Origin: Actinoallomurus spadix
GTDB lineage: Bacteria; Actinomycetota; Actinomycetes; Streptosporangiales; Streptosporangiaceae
Direction: 5' to 3'
Assembly (NCBI RefSeq): GCF_024055725.1
Contig: NZ_JAMXMX010000015.1
Location: 1-64,000 of the forward strand
Length of the DNA stretch: 64,000 bases
Part shown: one piece after another, positions 16,865 to 26,049 of the stretch
How the letters are laid out: each line of letters starts with the position of its first letter
Position numbering within the stretch: position 1 is the first letter of the stretch
Program-made: the position numbers and the translations under genes
Notes under the pieces: generated by a model
Told to the model about the DNA's origin: nothing
Databases searched by the model: none
The model's input: only the letters and a program-made list of their open reading frames with translations

Positions 16865-18025
16865 TCAGGTCGGGAGGCGGGAAATCCAGGCCAGTAGGCG
16901 CGGCAGGTCGTCGTCATCGGGCGGGCGGGACGCGGCTCCGCCGCCGACGGAGCCGGTGGGTGATGGTCTCGCGCTGGTCATGCGGGCGCTGGCGGCGATG
17001 TTGGCGTTCGTTCGCGGCCGTCGTAGCCGTTCGTACGCCTCCAGCGCCGCCTCGATGGTGTCCGTATCGCGTAGCGCCTTGGCCAGGACGACCGCGTCCT
17101 CCATCGCCATCGAGGCACCCTGGCCCGTCGCAGGGGACGCGGCATGTGCGGCGTCGCCGATGATCAGCATTCTGCTGGTGTGCCAGCGGGGGACGGCCGG
17201 CAGGTCGTGGGCGTTGGTGGCCATGAGCCGGTCACCGGTCGCCGCGACGATGTCCGCCGCCGGAGTGGCGTCCCGGCGGAGCAGCGGGAGGAGTCCCGCC
17301 TTCCATCGCGCAGCCGTCCCCGCCGCGATCTCCTCGGTGGACAGCTCGTCATCCGCGACCCGTGCGAACCAGAAGGTCGATCCGGTGGGCGACACCGCGT
17401 AGCCGAACGCGGTCGCGCTCCCCCGTACCATCTCGAAGGTCCCCGGACGCTCCGGGCGCGGCCCCTCGGCGGTGTATCCGTAGAAGACGCGCTGACCGGC
17501 GTAGCGGGGTGGGGCGGCGACCGGGTCGATCAGCGTCCGCAGGGTGGAGTTCAGCCCGTCCGCGCCGATGAGCAGGTCGCGGCGGGCGGTGCCGCCGTCG
17601 CCGAACCGGGCCGTGACGCCGGTGGCGTCCTCGGCCGCGGCGACCAGTCGTTTCCCGTGACGGATGCGGATGCCCCGGCGCAGCGCCTCCTCCCGCAGGA
17701 CCGCGCAGAGCTCCGCGCGGAGCAGGCAGCGGTACCGGGTCAGCGGGTCGCCGTGGTCGCCCATCGGCCGGACGGCGATCTCGGCTCCCGTGGCGTCGGT
17801 CAGGCGCAACGTCGTGAGCGGGAACCCGGCCTCGGCCACCGGGCGGGCGGCGTCGAGCTGGGCCAGCGCGAGCATCCCGTTGCGGGCCAGGGTGAGGAAC
17901 GCGCCGATGTCCGCGTCGGCGACCGGGTGCGCCTCGTACACGGCCACCTCGAATCCGGCCTTGTGCAGGGCCAGTGCCGCCGTCAGTCCGCCGACGCCTC
18001 CGCCGGCGATCAGAACCGATGTCAT
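16865..18025 (-). CDS. FAD-dependent monooxygenase (group A type)
   Basis: 386-aa flavoprotein monooxygenase. The dinucleotide motif GGGVGGLTAALALHKAGF is at residues 8-25, RRDLLIGADGLNSTLRTLI supplies the DG motif, and LIIGDAAHAASPATGQGASMAMEDAVVLAKAL is the second FAD motif. Family enzymes (PHBH/salicylate-hydroxylase-like) hydroxylate aromatic rings using NAD(P)H and O2. The C-terminus is Gly/Pro-rich and poorly conserved. It converges on the O-methyltransferase gene; the 195-bp gap holds nothing I can name apart from a GTGACGTCAC palindrome at 16784-16793. Confidence 0.9.
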   Translation of the reverse strand: MTSVLIAGGGVGGLTAALALHKAGFEVAVYEAHPVADADIGAFLTLARNGMLALAQLDAARPVAEAGFPLTTLRLTDATGAEIAVRPMGDHGDPLTRYRCLLRAELCAVLREEALRRGIRIRHGKRLVAAAEDATGVTARFGDGGTARRDLLIGADGLNSTLRTLIDPVAAPPRYAGQRVFYGYTAEGPRPERPGTFEMVRGSATAFGYAVSPTGSTFWFARVADDELSTEEIAAGTAARWKAGLLPLLRRDATPAADIVAATGDRLMATNAHDLPAVPRWHTSRMLIIGDAAHAASPATGQGASMAMEDAVVLAKALRDTDTIEAALEAYERLRRPRTNANIAASARMTSARPSPTGSVGGGAASRPPDDDDLPRLLAWISRLPT

Positions 18026-18303
18026 CCCGTGTCTCCGTCCCCGCCCGACTGATCCGTACCGGACTGTCAGTAGCTCAGGTCATCCTTTGCGCAGACGAGG
18101 GATCGAGCAAGAGGCGTCATGGAAGAGCCATGCGAACTGGCCGTTGATCGTCACCGCGCTCGACGATCGCGGGGCTCCTGCTGGTCACTGGGGCCGTAGT
18201 CCCATCAAGCCGTAGTGACGACACTGCCTAGGACCAACGAATGAAGGGATCTCGGCACCTGGACCGATGATCGCGAGTCGGCGCGTGGTTAGCGTCAGGT
18301 CAC

Positions 18304-19230
18304 ATGGACATCGATGGCACGCTCGATGAGGCCTACGAACGGCTGCATCGGACCGGACCGGAGTTCGAAGGCTGGCTGAGCAATCACGGCCCCATGGCGG
18401 TGGAATCCATGATCAGGCGCGGACACGCGCGCCAGGTTCACCGTTGGCTGGACGGCTACATGCGTCGGCTCGATGAGCTGCCCCGCGGCACCTCGCCCAT
18501 CACCTCCGACGACTGGCGCACGGCGCTGGGGGACCCCCACCGTCTCGGTGATTGGCTGGCATTCTTCGCACGTGAGATGACCGAGCGACCCTGGCGGGTC
18601 GTGCTGGGAACGTGGTGGCCACGGCTGCTGCCGGGCATCGCGGCCGGCGCCACCCACGGGGTGATCCGCACCGGCCACGCGGTTCACGCCCTGCTGGATC
18701 AGGAGGACGGGCCGCGCCTGGCCGAGCTCGGCCAAGCCCTCGGTTACTGGGCCGCACGCTGGCAGCAGGTCCCGTTCACCGCGCCTTCGGGGACCGCCGA
18801 CCCGGCGTCCGCTCTCGCCGCCGTCTCGCGCGTTCCCGACCAGAGCGCGGGCATCAACCATCGGCTCGACCAGCTCACCGGCCTCGGCGGCTGGCCGACC
18901 GCGCTCACCGCGCTGAGACCCGCCACCGACGCGGCACAGGCACGGAACCTCCTGGCCGATCTGACAGCCGCCGCGGCCACGCACTATCTGCCGAACGCGC
19001 ACGGGTCGGCCGTGATGCTGGTGCACGCCGCGACCGCACCGATGGCCGTTCTGCGCACCCTGCCCGCCGCCCCAGACTCACCGGACGAGGTGTTCGCCCG
19101 TGCCGTCCGCCACGGGGACGAACACGTCATCAAGCTCGCCGACACCTGTCTCGACGTCCACGGACGCACGGGCGACCCCGACGCGCTCGCCGCGGTGATC
19201 CGCGCAACCGGCCTGATCGACGAACTCTGA
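18304..19230 (+). CDS. questin oxidase family protein (DUF4243)
   Basis: 308-aa protein resembling the questin oxidase/AflY-like family, which in fungi carries out oxidative (Baeyer-Villiger-like) ring cleavage of anthraquinones. Family-type segments are LSNHGPMAVESMIRRGH at the N-terminus, GATHGVIRTGHAVHALL with conserved His residues, and AELGQALGYWAARW. The second half has AVMLVHAATAPMAVLRTLP and VRHGDEHVIKLADTC. No cofactor motif is visible, as is usual for the family. The FAD monooxygenase is divergent across a 278-bp gap in which I see no gene. The substrate is unknown. Confidence 0.8.
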   Translation: MDIDGTLDEAYERLHRTGPEFEGWLSNHGPMAVESMIRRGHARQVHRWLDGYMRRLDELPRGTSPITSDDWRTALGDPHRLGDWLAFFAREMTERPWRVVLGTWWPRLLPGIAAGATHGVIRTGHAVHALLDQEDGPRLAELGQALGYWAARWQQVPFTAPSGTADPASALAAVSRVPDQSAGINHRLDQLTGLGGWPTALTALRPATDAAQARNLLADLTAAAATHYLPNAHGSAVMLVHAATAPMAVLRTLPAAPDSPDEVFARAVRHGDEHVIKLADTCLDVHGRTGDPDALAAVIRATGLIDEL

Positions 19231-19275
19231 CGACATCCGGCACCACAGCTGTTGCGAAGACGGGCTCGGTCGTCG

Positions 19276-20328
19276 TCAGACGACCAGGCCGCGGCCGCTG
19301 ATCAACGGCAGGTCGAGGGCGGTGAGCAGGCCCGGGGCGGCCTGGACGACGGTCGGGACGGCGTTCACCAGGCGCATCGCCGTGGCCTTGAGACCGGCGG
19401 TGTTGTGGTCGCCGTCGGTGCCGAGGAGCTGCAGGTCCACGGTGTAGTTCGGCTCGCCGCGCACCTCGACGCGGTAGCAGCCCTGGCCGACCGGTCGCGG
19501 CCAGTCGGGGGCGAGGTCGTCGCGCAGCCGGGTGACGTGTTCGAGCACGACGACCGGGCGGCCGTCGCGCATGCCGCGCAGTTCGAAGCGCAGCGCGGCG
19601 GCAGTGCCCTTCTCGATCCGGCCGGCCTTCACGTCGAACGTGTCGGGGGCGGGCAGGCGGGTGTGCCACTCCTCCAGGCCGTCGAGTTCGACGTCGAGCC
19701 CGGCGGCGAGCTGGCGGACGACGCTGCCCCAGGCGAGGGACAGCACGCCCGGCTGGAGCAGCATCGGCACGTCGTCGATGGGGCGGCCGAAGCCCATGAT
19801 GTCGAACAGCACGGTGCCCTGGTCGTACGTCGCGTAGTTGAGGATCTCCAGGCAGCGGACCTCGGTGATGCGCTCGCTGATGCTCGTGACGGTCAGCGGC
19901 AGCCAGTCGTTGGCGAAGCCGGGGTCGACGCCGTTCACCCAGATCGAGACGCCGCCGTCGAGGGCGGCCTGCCGGATCGGCGAGCCCATCGCCTCGTCGG
20001 GGAACTGCAGGAAGACGGGGCTGGAGGAGACGACGTTGACGCCCGCGCGCAGGATCCGCTGCAGGTCCTCCAGGGCCTCGCCGAGGCGTACGTCGGCCAT
20101 GGAGGTGTAGACGACGCAGTCGGGGCGGAGCCCGAGGACGGCGTCGGCGTCGTTCACGGCGGTCACGCCGAGCGGGCCGATCCCGGCGAGCTCGCCGGCG
20201 TCCTTGCCCACTTTGGCGGGGTTGGAGACCCAGACGCCGGCGAGTTCGAGGTCGGGACGCGCGGTGATGCCGATCAGCGCGTTGCGGCCGACGTTCCCGG
20301 TTCCCCACAGCACCACGCGATACGTCAT
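19276..20328 (-). CDS. NAD(P)H-dependent amine dehydrogenase / dihydrodipicolinate reductase-like protein
   Basis: 350-aa Rossmann-fold oxidoreductase. The nucleotide motif VVLWGTGNVGRNALIGI is at the very start, then DLELAGVWVSNPAKVGKDAGEL and RPDCVVYTSMADVRLGEALEDL in the style of dihydrodipicolinate reductase N-domains. VNGVDPGFANDWLPL and DQGTVLFDIMGFGRPI are typical of the 2,4-diaminopentanoate-dehydrogenase-like family common in mycobacteria. The ATG at 20326-20328 places the GxGxxG correctly. It lies 94 bp downstream of an SDR gene on the same strand, so they are likely co-transcribed. The substrate is unknown. Confidence 0.82.
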   Translation of the reverse strand: MTYRVVLWGTGNVGRNALIGITARPDLELAGVWVSNPAKVGKDAGELAGIGPLGVTAVNDADAVLGLRPDCVVYTSMADVRLGEALEDLQRILRAGVNVVSSSPVFLQFPDEAMGSPIRQAALDGGVSIWVNGVDPGFANDWLPLTVTSISERITEVRCLEILNYATYDQGTVLFDIMGFGRPIDDVPMLLQPGVLSLAWGSVVRQLAAGLDVELDGLEEWHTRLPAPDTFDVKAGRIEKGTAAALRFELRGMRDGRPVVVLEHVTRLRDDLAPDWPRPVGQGCYRVEVRGEPNYTVDLQLLGTDGDHNTAGLKATAMRLVNAVPTVVQAAPGLLTALDLPLISGRGLVV

Positions 20329-20422
20329 GCGGGCCTCTCTCGTCGAAGGCGGACCGGAGGCAAACAAGATCGTAAGCAGCGCTGGAACGAGTGAGCAAGA
20401 GCGACGCACCGGCGCAGGCGGG

Positions 20423-21202
20423 TCACACGTCGGGCAGGCCGAGGTCCAGGGTGGGCTGGTCGGTGCCGCCGTCGACCTCGAGGACGCGGCCGGTGACGAA
20501 CGCGCCCGCGGGCGAGGCGAGGTAGATCACGGCCGCGGCGATGTCCTCGGGGTCACCGATGCGGCGGAGCGGGGTGTTGTCCTCCACGGCCGTCCGCAGC
20601 TCGTCGTCGCCGGTCACGATCTCCAGCGCGGACGTGGCGACCGCGCCGGCGGCGATGGCGTTGACGCGGATCCGGGGTGCGAGGTCACGGGCCGCCATGC
20701 GGGTGTAGTGCGCCAGTGCCGCCTTGGTCGTGCCGTACGCGAGGAAGCCGCGGCCGGTGACGCGGCCCATGACCGAGGAGATGTTGACGACGGCGCCGCG
20801 GGTCATGTGGGGCACGGCCGCGCGGGTCAGGGCGTGCGCGATCCCCACGTTGAAGTGGAAGGCCTCGGCCAGGAACTCGTCGGTCGTGTCGAGGAACGCC
20901 CGCGGTAACGTGCCACCGACGTTGTTGACCACCACGTCGATCCGGCCGAAGGTCTCCGCCGCCGCGGCGGCCAGCCCGGCGGCGGCCGTCAGGTCGGTCA
21001 GGTCGGCGGGCACGACGACCGCCCGCCGCCCGGCGCCCTCGATCTCGCGGGCGACCTTGCCGAGCTGGTCCTCGCTGCGAGCGGAGACGAGCACGTCGGC
21101 GCCCGCCTGGGCGAGGGCGACCGCGGTGGCCGCCCCGATCCCGCGCCCGGCGCCGGTCACGATCGCGGCCCGGTCGGTCAGTCGGAAACGATCGAGGATC
21201 AT
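20423..21202 (-). CDS. short-chain dehydrogenase/reductase (classical SDR)
   Basis: 259-aa classical SDR. Cofactor motif TGAGRGIG, structural NNVGG (a variant of NNAG), catalytic Ser in VVNISSVMG and Y-x3-K as YGTTK are all visible. The C-terminal [15 protein letters not shown] block is standard. The ATG at 21200-21202 is 98 bp from the divergent TetR gene; in-frame upstream Met codons would extend into the operator region. NAD(P)-dependent oxidation of a secondary alcohol is the family reaction. Confidence 0.9.
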   Translation of the reverse strand: MILDRFRLTDRAAIVTGAGRGIGAATAVALAQAGADVLVSARSEDQLGKVAREIEGAGRRAVVVPADLTDLTAAAGLAAAAAETFGRIDVVVNNVGGTLPRAFLDTTDEFLAEAFHFNVGIAHALTRAAVPHMTRGAVVNISSVMGRVTGRGFLAYGTTKAALAHYTRMAARDLAPRIRVNAIAAGAVATSALEIVTGDDELRTAVEDNTPLRRIGDPEDIAAAVIYLASPAGAFVTGRVLEVDGGTDQPTLDLGLPDV

Positions 21203-21245
21203 GCAGCGAGCGTAAGCAGAAACGAGAACGCGTTTCAATGCTTAA

Positions 21246-21285
21246 AATCTTGCTGGATCGGCATCTTTTCTTTTCTGGCAAGATT
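21246..21285. promoter_or_regulatory. inverted repeat in the SDR-TetR divergent promoter region
   Basis: AATCTTGC at 21246-21253 is mirrored by GCAAGATT at 21278-21285 across 24 bp. A second inverted repeat GAAACG...CGTTTC lies at 21219-21236. Both are in the 98-bp AT-richer spacer between the divergent SDR and TetR genes, the expected place for the TetR binding sites. Confidence 0.4.
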
Positions 21286-21300
21286 GGATACGGTTGTGTC

Positions 21301-21927
21301 ATGGTCGATGGCGAAGAGGCTCCCCTGGGCCTGCGCGAGAGGAAAAAGCGGGAGACCCGCACGGCACTGAGCTGGGCGACGATCCGCCTGAGCGTCGAGC
21401 GCGGGTGGGACGCCGTGACGGTCGAGGACATCGCCGCCGAGGCGAACGTCTCCGTCCGCACGTTCCGCAACTACTTCTCCAGCAAGGCGGAGGCCGTCGT
21501 CGCCCGCCACCTCGACCGGATGCTCGGCGCCGCGGACGACCTGCGGGCCCGCCCGGCGGACGAGCCCCTGCGGGAGGCGATCGCCCAGGTCGTCGCGGCG
21601 CGGTTCGCTCCGGAGAGCGCCGGAGGCGGGCGGCCGCCCCGCCGGGAGTGGGTCGACGGAGTCCGTCTCATGCTCACCGAGCCCGACGTCCAGGGCGAGT
21701 TCCTCAAGGCGAACATGATCGCCCAGCGGGAGCTGGCCAAGGCCATCGCCGAGCGGACCGGGACGGACGTGACCCGCGACGTCTACCCGACCCTCGTCGC
21801 CGCGGTGACCGGCACGGCCGCCACGGTCGCCATCGACCACTGGATGCGCACCGACGGGTCCGCTCCCGTCCGCCGGTTGCTGAGCGAGGTGTTCGACCGG
21901 CTCTGGGCCGGCCTGCCCGTTCCCTGA
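21301..21927 (+). CDS. TetR-family transcriptional regulator
   Basis: 208-aa TetR protein. The DNA-binding domain VTVEDIAAEANVSVRTFRNYFSSKAEAVV is complete, with an N-terminal GLRERKKRETRTAL arm typical of actinobacterial TetR/AcrR regulators. The ligand-binding half includes VAAVTGTAATVAIDHWMRTDGSAP. It sits between the divergent SDR gene and a co-directional FAD monooxygenase gene 87 bp downstream, so it probably regulates one or both. Confidence 0.9.
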   Translation: MVDGEEAPLGLRERKKRETRTALSWATIRLSVERGWDAVTVEDIAAEANVSVRTFRNYFSSKAEAVVARHLDRMLGAADDLRARPADEPLREAIAQVVAARFAPESAGGGRPPRREWVDGVRLMLTEPDVQGEFLKANMIAQRELAKAIAERTGTDVTRDVYPTLVAAVTGTAATVAIDHWMRTDGSAPVRRLLSEVFDRLWAGLPVP

Positions 21928-22014
21928 TCCCCGCCATTCGACAGCCCGCGCCGCCCGTGAGACACCGGTGGCCGCCGGGCCGTCCCGTCATGCCCTCTCA
22001 CCCTAGGAGATCCA

Positions 22015-23547
22015 ATGATCGACGATGTCGTCATCGCCGGCGCCGGCCCGAACGGCCTGATGCTGGCCTGCGAGCTCGGCCTCGCCGGGCTGCGCCCGAT
22101 CGTGCTGGAGCGGCTGCCGGAGCCGAGCACGGAACCCCGCGCGAACGGCCTGGTCGGGCGAGTCGTGCGGATGCTCGACCGCCGCGGCCTGTACGAGCGC
22201 CTCAGCGGCAGCAAGGACCCGCCGGCGCCGGTCCCCCAGTACATCTTCGGCGGGATGTCCCTGGACCTGACCACGCTGGAGGACAACCCGATCTACACGC
22301 TGCCGGCCCCCCAGGCCCGCATCGCGCGGGTCCTGGCGGAGCGCGCGGTCGAACTCGGCGCGCAGATCCGGTACGGCCACGGACTGACCGGCCTCGACCA
22401 GGACGACGAGGCCGTGACCGTCACCGTCGAAGGGCCGGACGGCACCTACCCGATCCGCGCCCGCTACCTGGTGGGCGCGGATGGCGGACGCAGCGTGACG
22501 CGGAAGCTGTCCGGGATCGGGTTCCCCGGAGTGAGCCGGGACGACAGCGTCGCGCGCACCGTGAACGCCTACCCGCCCGCCGCGTGGGTGGACCCGGCGA
22601 CCGGGAACCTGGACATCCCCGGCTACGGCGCCGTCCCGGCGTTCTCGTACCACCGGACCGAGCGCGGGGTCTTCGTCTTCGCGCCGTTCCCGGGCCGGGA
22701 GCCGCTGGTCACCACCTTCGAGTGGGAGCCGCCCGGCGACGAGACGATCCCGATGACGCTGGAGGAGATACGAGCGAGCATCTACCGGGTGCTCGGGGTC
22801 GACATGCCGCTCGACCCGCCGAAGGGTGACGGACCCCACCTGCTGCGCCGGTTGGTCGGCGGGAACACCCGCGTGGCCGAGCGGTTCCGCGACCGGCGGG
22901 TCCTCCTCCTCGGCGACGCCGCGCACGTCCACTCCGCGATCGGCGCCCCGGGCCTCAACCTCGGCCTGCAGGACGCCGTGAACCTCGGCTGGAAGCTCGC
23001 CGCCGAGCTCCACGGGCGGGCCCCGGCCGGACTGCTCGACACGTACGAGACCGAGCGGCGGCCCGCCGCCGAGCGGGTCGTGATGCACACCAAGGCGCAG
23101 AACGCGCTGATCAGCCCCGGCAGCGAGGTCACCGGGCTGCGGGAGCTGTTCGCCGAGCTGCTGCGCGACCCGGCGAACATGCAGCGCATCGCGGACCTGA
23201 TGTCCGGCGCCGACGTCCGCTATGACATGGGGGTACGGGACGCGCACCCCCTCGTCGGGCGGTGGGCTCCGGACCTGACCGTGCGCACGGAGACGGGGAC
23301 GGTCCGGCTCGCCGAGGCGGCCCGGTCCGGACGGCCCCTGCTGCTGGATCTGACCGCGGACGCCTCCCTCGGGCGGGCCGTGCCCGCCGGCCGGGTCGAC
23401 GTTATCACCGGGGGTTCTCACGATGCCCCGGCCACCGCCCTGCTGCTGCGGCCGGACTCCCACGTCGCCTGGGCCTCGGCCGCCGCCCGCCCGGACGAGG
23501 CCGAGCTGGACGGCCTGCGCGCGGCCGTACGCCGCTGGTTCGGCTGA
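22015..23547 (+). CDS. FAD-dependent aromatic hydroxylase (PHBH family, with C-terminal thioredoxin-like tail)
   Basis: 510-aa group A flavin monooxygenase similar in layout to polyketide and rifampicin hydroxylases. Motifs: VIAGAGPNGLMLACELGLAG at the N-terminus, ARYLVGADGGRSVTRKL (DG motif), and LLGDAAHVHSAIGAPGLNLG (second FAD motif). The last 100 residues form the thioredoxin-like domain common to this subgroup. GGAG lies 7 bases before the ATG. It is co-directional with the TetR gene. Its TGA and the stop of the convergent mannitol-dehydrogenase-type gene abut at 23545-23550, leaving no room for a terminator. Confidence 0.9.
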   Translation: MIDDVVIAGAGPNGLMLACELGLAGLRPIVLERLPEPSTEPRANGLVGRVVRMLDRRGLYERLSGSKDPPAPVPQYIFGGMSLDLTTLEDNPIYTLPAPQARIARVLAERAVELGAQIRYGHGLTGLDQDDEAVTVTVEGPDGTYPIRARYLVGADGGRSVTRKLSGIGFPGVSRDDSVARTVNAYPPAAWVDPATGNLDIPGYGAVPAFSYHRTERGVFVFAPFPGREPLVTTFEWEPPGDETIPMTLEEIRASIYRVLGVDMPLDPPKGDGPHLLRRLVGGNTRVAERFRDRRVLLLGDAAHVHSAIGAPGLNLGLQDAVNLGWKLAAELHGRAPAGLLDTYETERRPAAERVVMHTKAQNALISPGSEVTGLRELFAELLRDPANMQRIADLMSGADVRYDMGVRDAHPLVGRWAPDLTVRTETGTVRLAEAARSGRPLLLDLTADASLGRAVPAGRVDVITGGSHDAPATALLLRPDSHVAWASAAARPDEAELDGLRAAVRRWFG

Positions 23548-24882
23548 TCAGTACCGGGAGCCGCCGGAGGTCAGCTCGGTCAGGTGCTCCACGAGCAGGT
23601 CACGGAAGACGCGGGACTCGCGCAGGTCCGGCCCGAACACCTCGGTGACCGCCAGGAGCACGTCGACCACCGCGTCCGGCCGGTCCGCGCGGGAGACAGC
23701 CTCCCGCAGCGGGCCGGCGAGCGGGTCGTCGAGCTCCCCGGCGGTCTGGACGTGCCGCATCCACGCCGCGACGGCCAGCGCCGCCCAGCGGGGCTCGGCG
23801 CCGGCCGCGAGGCGGTCGCGGACGACGCCGAGCAGCCGCTGCGGGAGCTTCTGCGAGCCGTCCATCGCGATCTGCGCGGTACGGTGCCGCAGCGCGGGGT
23901 TGGCGAACCGGGTCAGCAGCGACGCCTTGTACTCCTCCAGGTCGAACCCGTCCGGCACGGTCAGGGTCGGGCCGGCGTCCTCGTCCATGTAGCGGCGCAC
24001 GGCGTCGCCCAGCACGTCGACCGCCTCGGCGACGTACGTGAACCGCGAGCCGAGGTAGGCCAGCATCGAGTGGGAGCCGTTGAGCAGCCGCAGCTTCATC
24101 AGCTCGTACGGGGCGACGTCGCCGGTGAGGATCGCGCCGGCCTCGTCCCAGGCGGGGCGGCCCGCCGCGAAGGAGTCCTCGATCACCCACTGGGTGAACG
24201 GCTCGGTCACGACGACGCCGTGGTCACGGACGCCGAGCAGGCGTTCGGCCTCGTCCAGGTCGGCCGCCGTGGTCGCGGGCACGATCCGGTCCACCATCGT
24301 CGAGGGGAACGCCGTCTCGCAGGTGATCTTCACGCCCGCGCGCTCGGCGTACTCCTCGACCAGGCCGCGCAGCGTCGCCCCGTTGGCGGACAGGTTGTCG
24401 CAGCACAGGATCGTCACCGGTGCCTCACGCCGGGACAGGCCACGGGCGAGCCGGCCGATGACCGTGCGGGGCTCACGGCCGGTGAGGTCCAGGCGGATCT
24501 CCGGGTCGTCGATCCGCAGCCGCCCGGTGGCGGGGTCGTGCCGGTAGCCCTTCTCCGTCACGGTCAGCGAGACGATCCGCACGGCCGGATCGGCGACGCG
24601 GCCGGCGGTCGCGTCGCCGGTGAGCACCTCCCGCACCGCCCCGATGATCCTCGCCGACGCGCCCTCGGGGCCGCGTTCGAGCACGCTGTACAGCCCGTCC
24701 TGCGGGCCGAGTTGCTCGACGACGGTCGCGCTGCGCTGGGTGATCCCGCAGATCCCCCAGCCGTCGCCGGCGTCCTCGGTGTAGACCGCCTGGTGCGCCC
24801 GGTGGAACGCGCCGATGCCCAGGTGCACGATCCCCACCGACGACGGCACCGGCCGGGGCCGGCTCGTCAGTGACAGCCGCAT
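23548..24882 (-). CDS. mannitol dehydrogenase-family oxidoreductase (fructuronate/tagaturonate reductase type)
   Basis: 444-aa polyol-specific long-chain dehydrogenase. NAD-binding region GIVHLGIGAFHRAHQAVYTED at the N-terminus, then SLTVTEKGYRHD and the central ILCCDNLSANGATLRGLVEEYA, which are hallmarks of UxuB/MtlD proteins; the catalytic Lys lies in LMKLRLLNGSHSMLAYLG. I chose the ATG at 24880-24882, which has GGAAGGA 5 bases upstream, over the GTG at 24906. Last gene of an operon with UxaA-like and IolB-like proteins and an ABC transporter, so reduction of a keto-hexuronate to the aldonate (fructuronate to mannonate or tagaturonate to altronate) is inferred. Confidence 0.85.
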   Translation of the reverse strand: MRLSLTSRPRPVPSSVGIVHLGIGAFHRAHQAVYTEDAGDGWGICGITQRSATVVEQLGPQDGLYSVLERGPEGASARIIGAVREVLTGDATAGRVADPAVRIVSLTVTEKGYRHDPATGRLRIDDPEIRLDLTGREPRTVIGRLARGLSRREAPVTILCCDNLSANGATLRGLVEEYAERAGVKITCETAFPSTMVDRIVPATTAADLDEAERLLGVRDHGVVVTEPFTQWVIEDSFAAGRPAWDEAGAILTGDVAPYELMKLRLLNGSHSMLAYLGSRFTYVAEAVDVLGDAVRRYMDEDAGPTLTVPDGFDLEEYKASLLTRFANPALRHRTAQIAMDGSQKLPQRLLGVVRDRLAAGAEPRWAALAVAAWMRHVQTAGELDDPLAGPLREAVSRADRPDAVVDVLLAVTEVFGPDLRESRVFRDLLVEHLTELTSGGSRY

Positions 24883-24902
24883 GGTGTCCTTCCGTTCGGT
24901 GT

Positions 24903-26045
24903 TCACATGACCGCCCCGGTCTGCCAGGGCGCGAAGTCGCCGTCACCGGCGCCGAACTCCTCGCCGGCCGTCCGGCGGCCCGAGGCGACCTCCAGGACCA
25001 GCCGGAACAGCCCCTCACCCGAGGCACGGGACAGGTCGAGGTCCAGGTCCTCGGGCATCGCCCGGTACGCCTCGCCCGTCGCGGCGAGGTTCAGGCCGGG
25101 CACCGGGCGGCAGCCGCCGGCGGGCCCGTCCCCGGTCGTGAAGCACATGACGGTCGCGCCGCCCGCCACCTGCCCGGTCGCGGAGACCTCGGCCCGCCCC
25201 GGCGTGTCCATGAAGACGAGCCCGCGCTCGGTCACCGGCTCGGCGTACTCGTGGACCGCGGTCAGCGGCGACGTGCCGCCCCTGGCGACCGCCCGCTCCG
25301 GCGCGTCCGGGGCCGGCCGGGCGTACCCCTCCCACCAGCGGACCCGCTCGGCCAGCCGCCCGGCGACCTCCGGGGAGACGGCGCGGCGCGCGAGGAGGTG
25401 CTCCGCGCCGTACACCTGCGGTGTCCCGGCCAGGATCACGGTGCCGCCGTGCCGGACGAGCAGGTCGGCCGCCGCGCCGAGCGCGGCGTTCCCGGGCCCG
25501 CCCGTGCCGGTGCCGGCCAGGCCGAGGACGAGCTCCGACGCCGGGACCGGCACCCGCTCGGCGCGGTCCGCCTCGGGCAGCAGGTCGCGGATCAGTTCGA
25601 CGCCCCGGCGTACGGTCGCCGCCGTGCCGCCCAGCTCCTGGATCGTCATCGTCGGCGTGCCCTCCGGCAGGTCGAATCCGGTGAGCTGCGCCACCTCACA
25701 GCCGAGGCCGACGACGAGCAGGGCCGCGAAGTTCGGGTGCCGGGCGTAGCCGTTCAGGGTCCGCCGCAGCAGCCGGATGCCGTCGCCGTCGGCGGCCATC
25801 CCGCACCCGGTGTCGTGCGTGAGCGCGACGACGCCGTCCACGTTGGGGAACTCCTCCGCGAGGGCCGCCGACCGGCTCGCGATCATCTTCGCGACCGTCG
25901 CGGAGCAGTTCACCGACGTGAGGATGCCGAGGTGGTTCCGGGTGCCGACCCGCCCGTCCGGGCGGACGATGCCCTGGAAGAACGCGCCGTCCGCCGGCTC
26001 CGCGCCGGCCGGCGCCGCCGTCGCGTCCGCACGCCGAGCCTCCAT
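24903..26045 (-). CDS. UxaA/GarD-family hydrolyase without SAF domain
   Basis: 380-aa protein matching the large domain of altronate/galactarate dehydratases: GIVRPDGRVGTRNHLGILTSVNCSATVAKMIA at the start, VALTHDTGCGM, and HPNFAALLVVGLGCEV, which carry conserved cysteines. Two oddities: it begins right where the large domain begins, so the N-terminal SAF domain (about 90-100 aa) of full-length UxaA is missing and no separate SAF gene is nearby; and the usual CGGSD-type segment reads GLAGTGTGGPGN. The C-terminal half is family-like (GLVFMDTPGRAEVSATGQVAGG). Dehydration of an aldonate to 2-keto-3-deoxy sugar acid is the family reaction; activity here is uncertain. Confidence 0.75.
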   Translation of the reverse strand: MEARRADATAAPAGAEPADGAFFQGIVRPDGRVGTRNHLGILTSVNCSATVAKMIASRSAALAEEFPNVDGVVALTHDTGCGMAADGDGIRLLRRTLNGYARHPNFAALLVVGLGCEVAQLTGFDLPEGTPTMTIQELGGTAATVRRGVELIRDLLPEADRAERVPVPASELVLGLAGTGTGGPGNAALGAAADLLVRHGGTVILAGTPQVYGAEHLLARRAVSPEVAGRLAERVRWWEGYARPAPDAPERAVARGGTSPLTAVHEYAEPVTERGLVFMDTPGRAEVSATGQVAGGATVMCFTTGDGPAGGCRPVPGLNLAATGEAYRAMPEDLDLDLSRASGEGLFRLVLEVASGRRTAGEEFGAGDGDFAPWQTGAVM

Positions 26046-26049
26046 CCCG

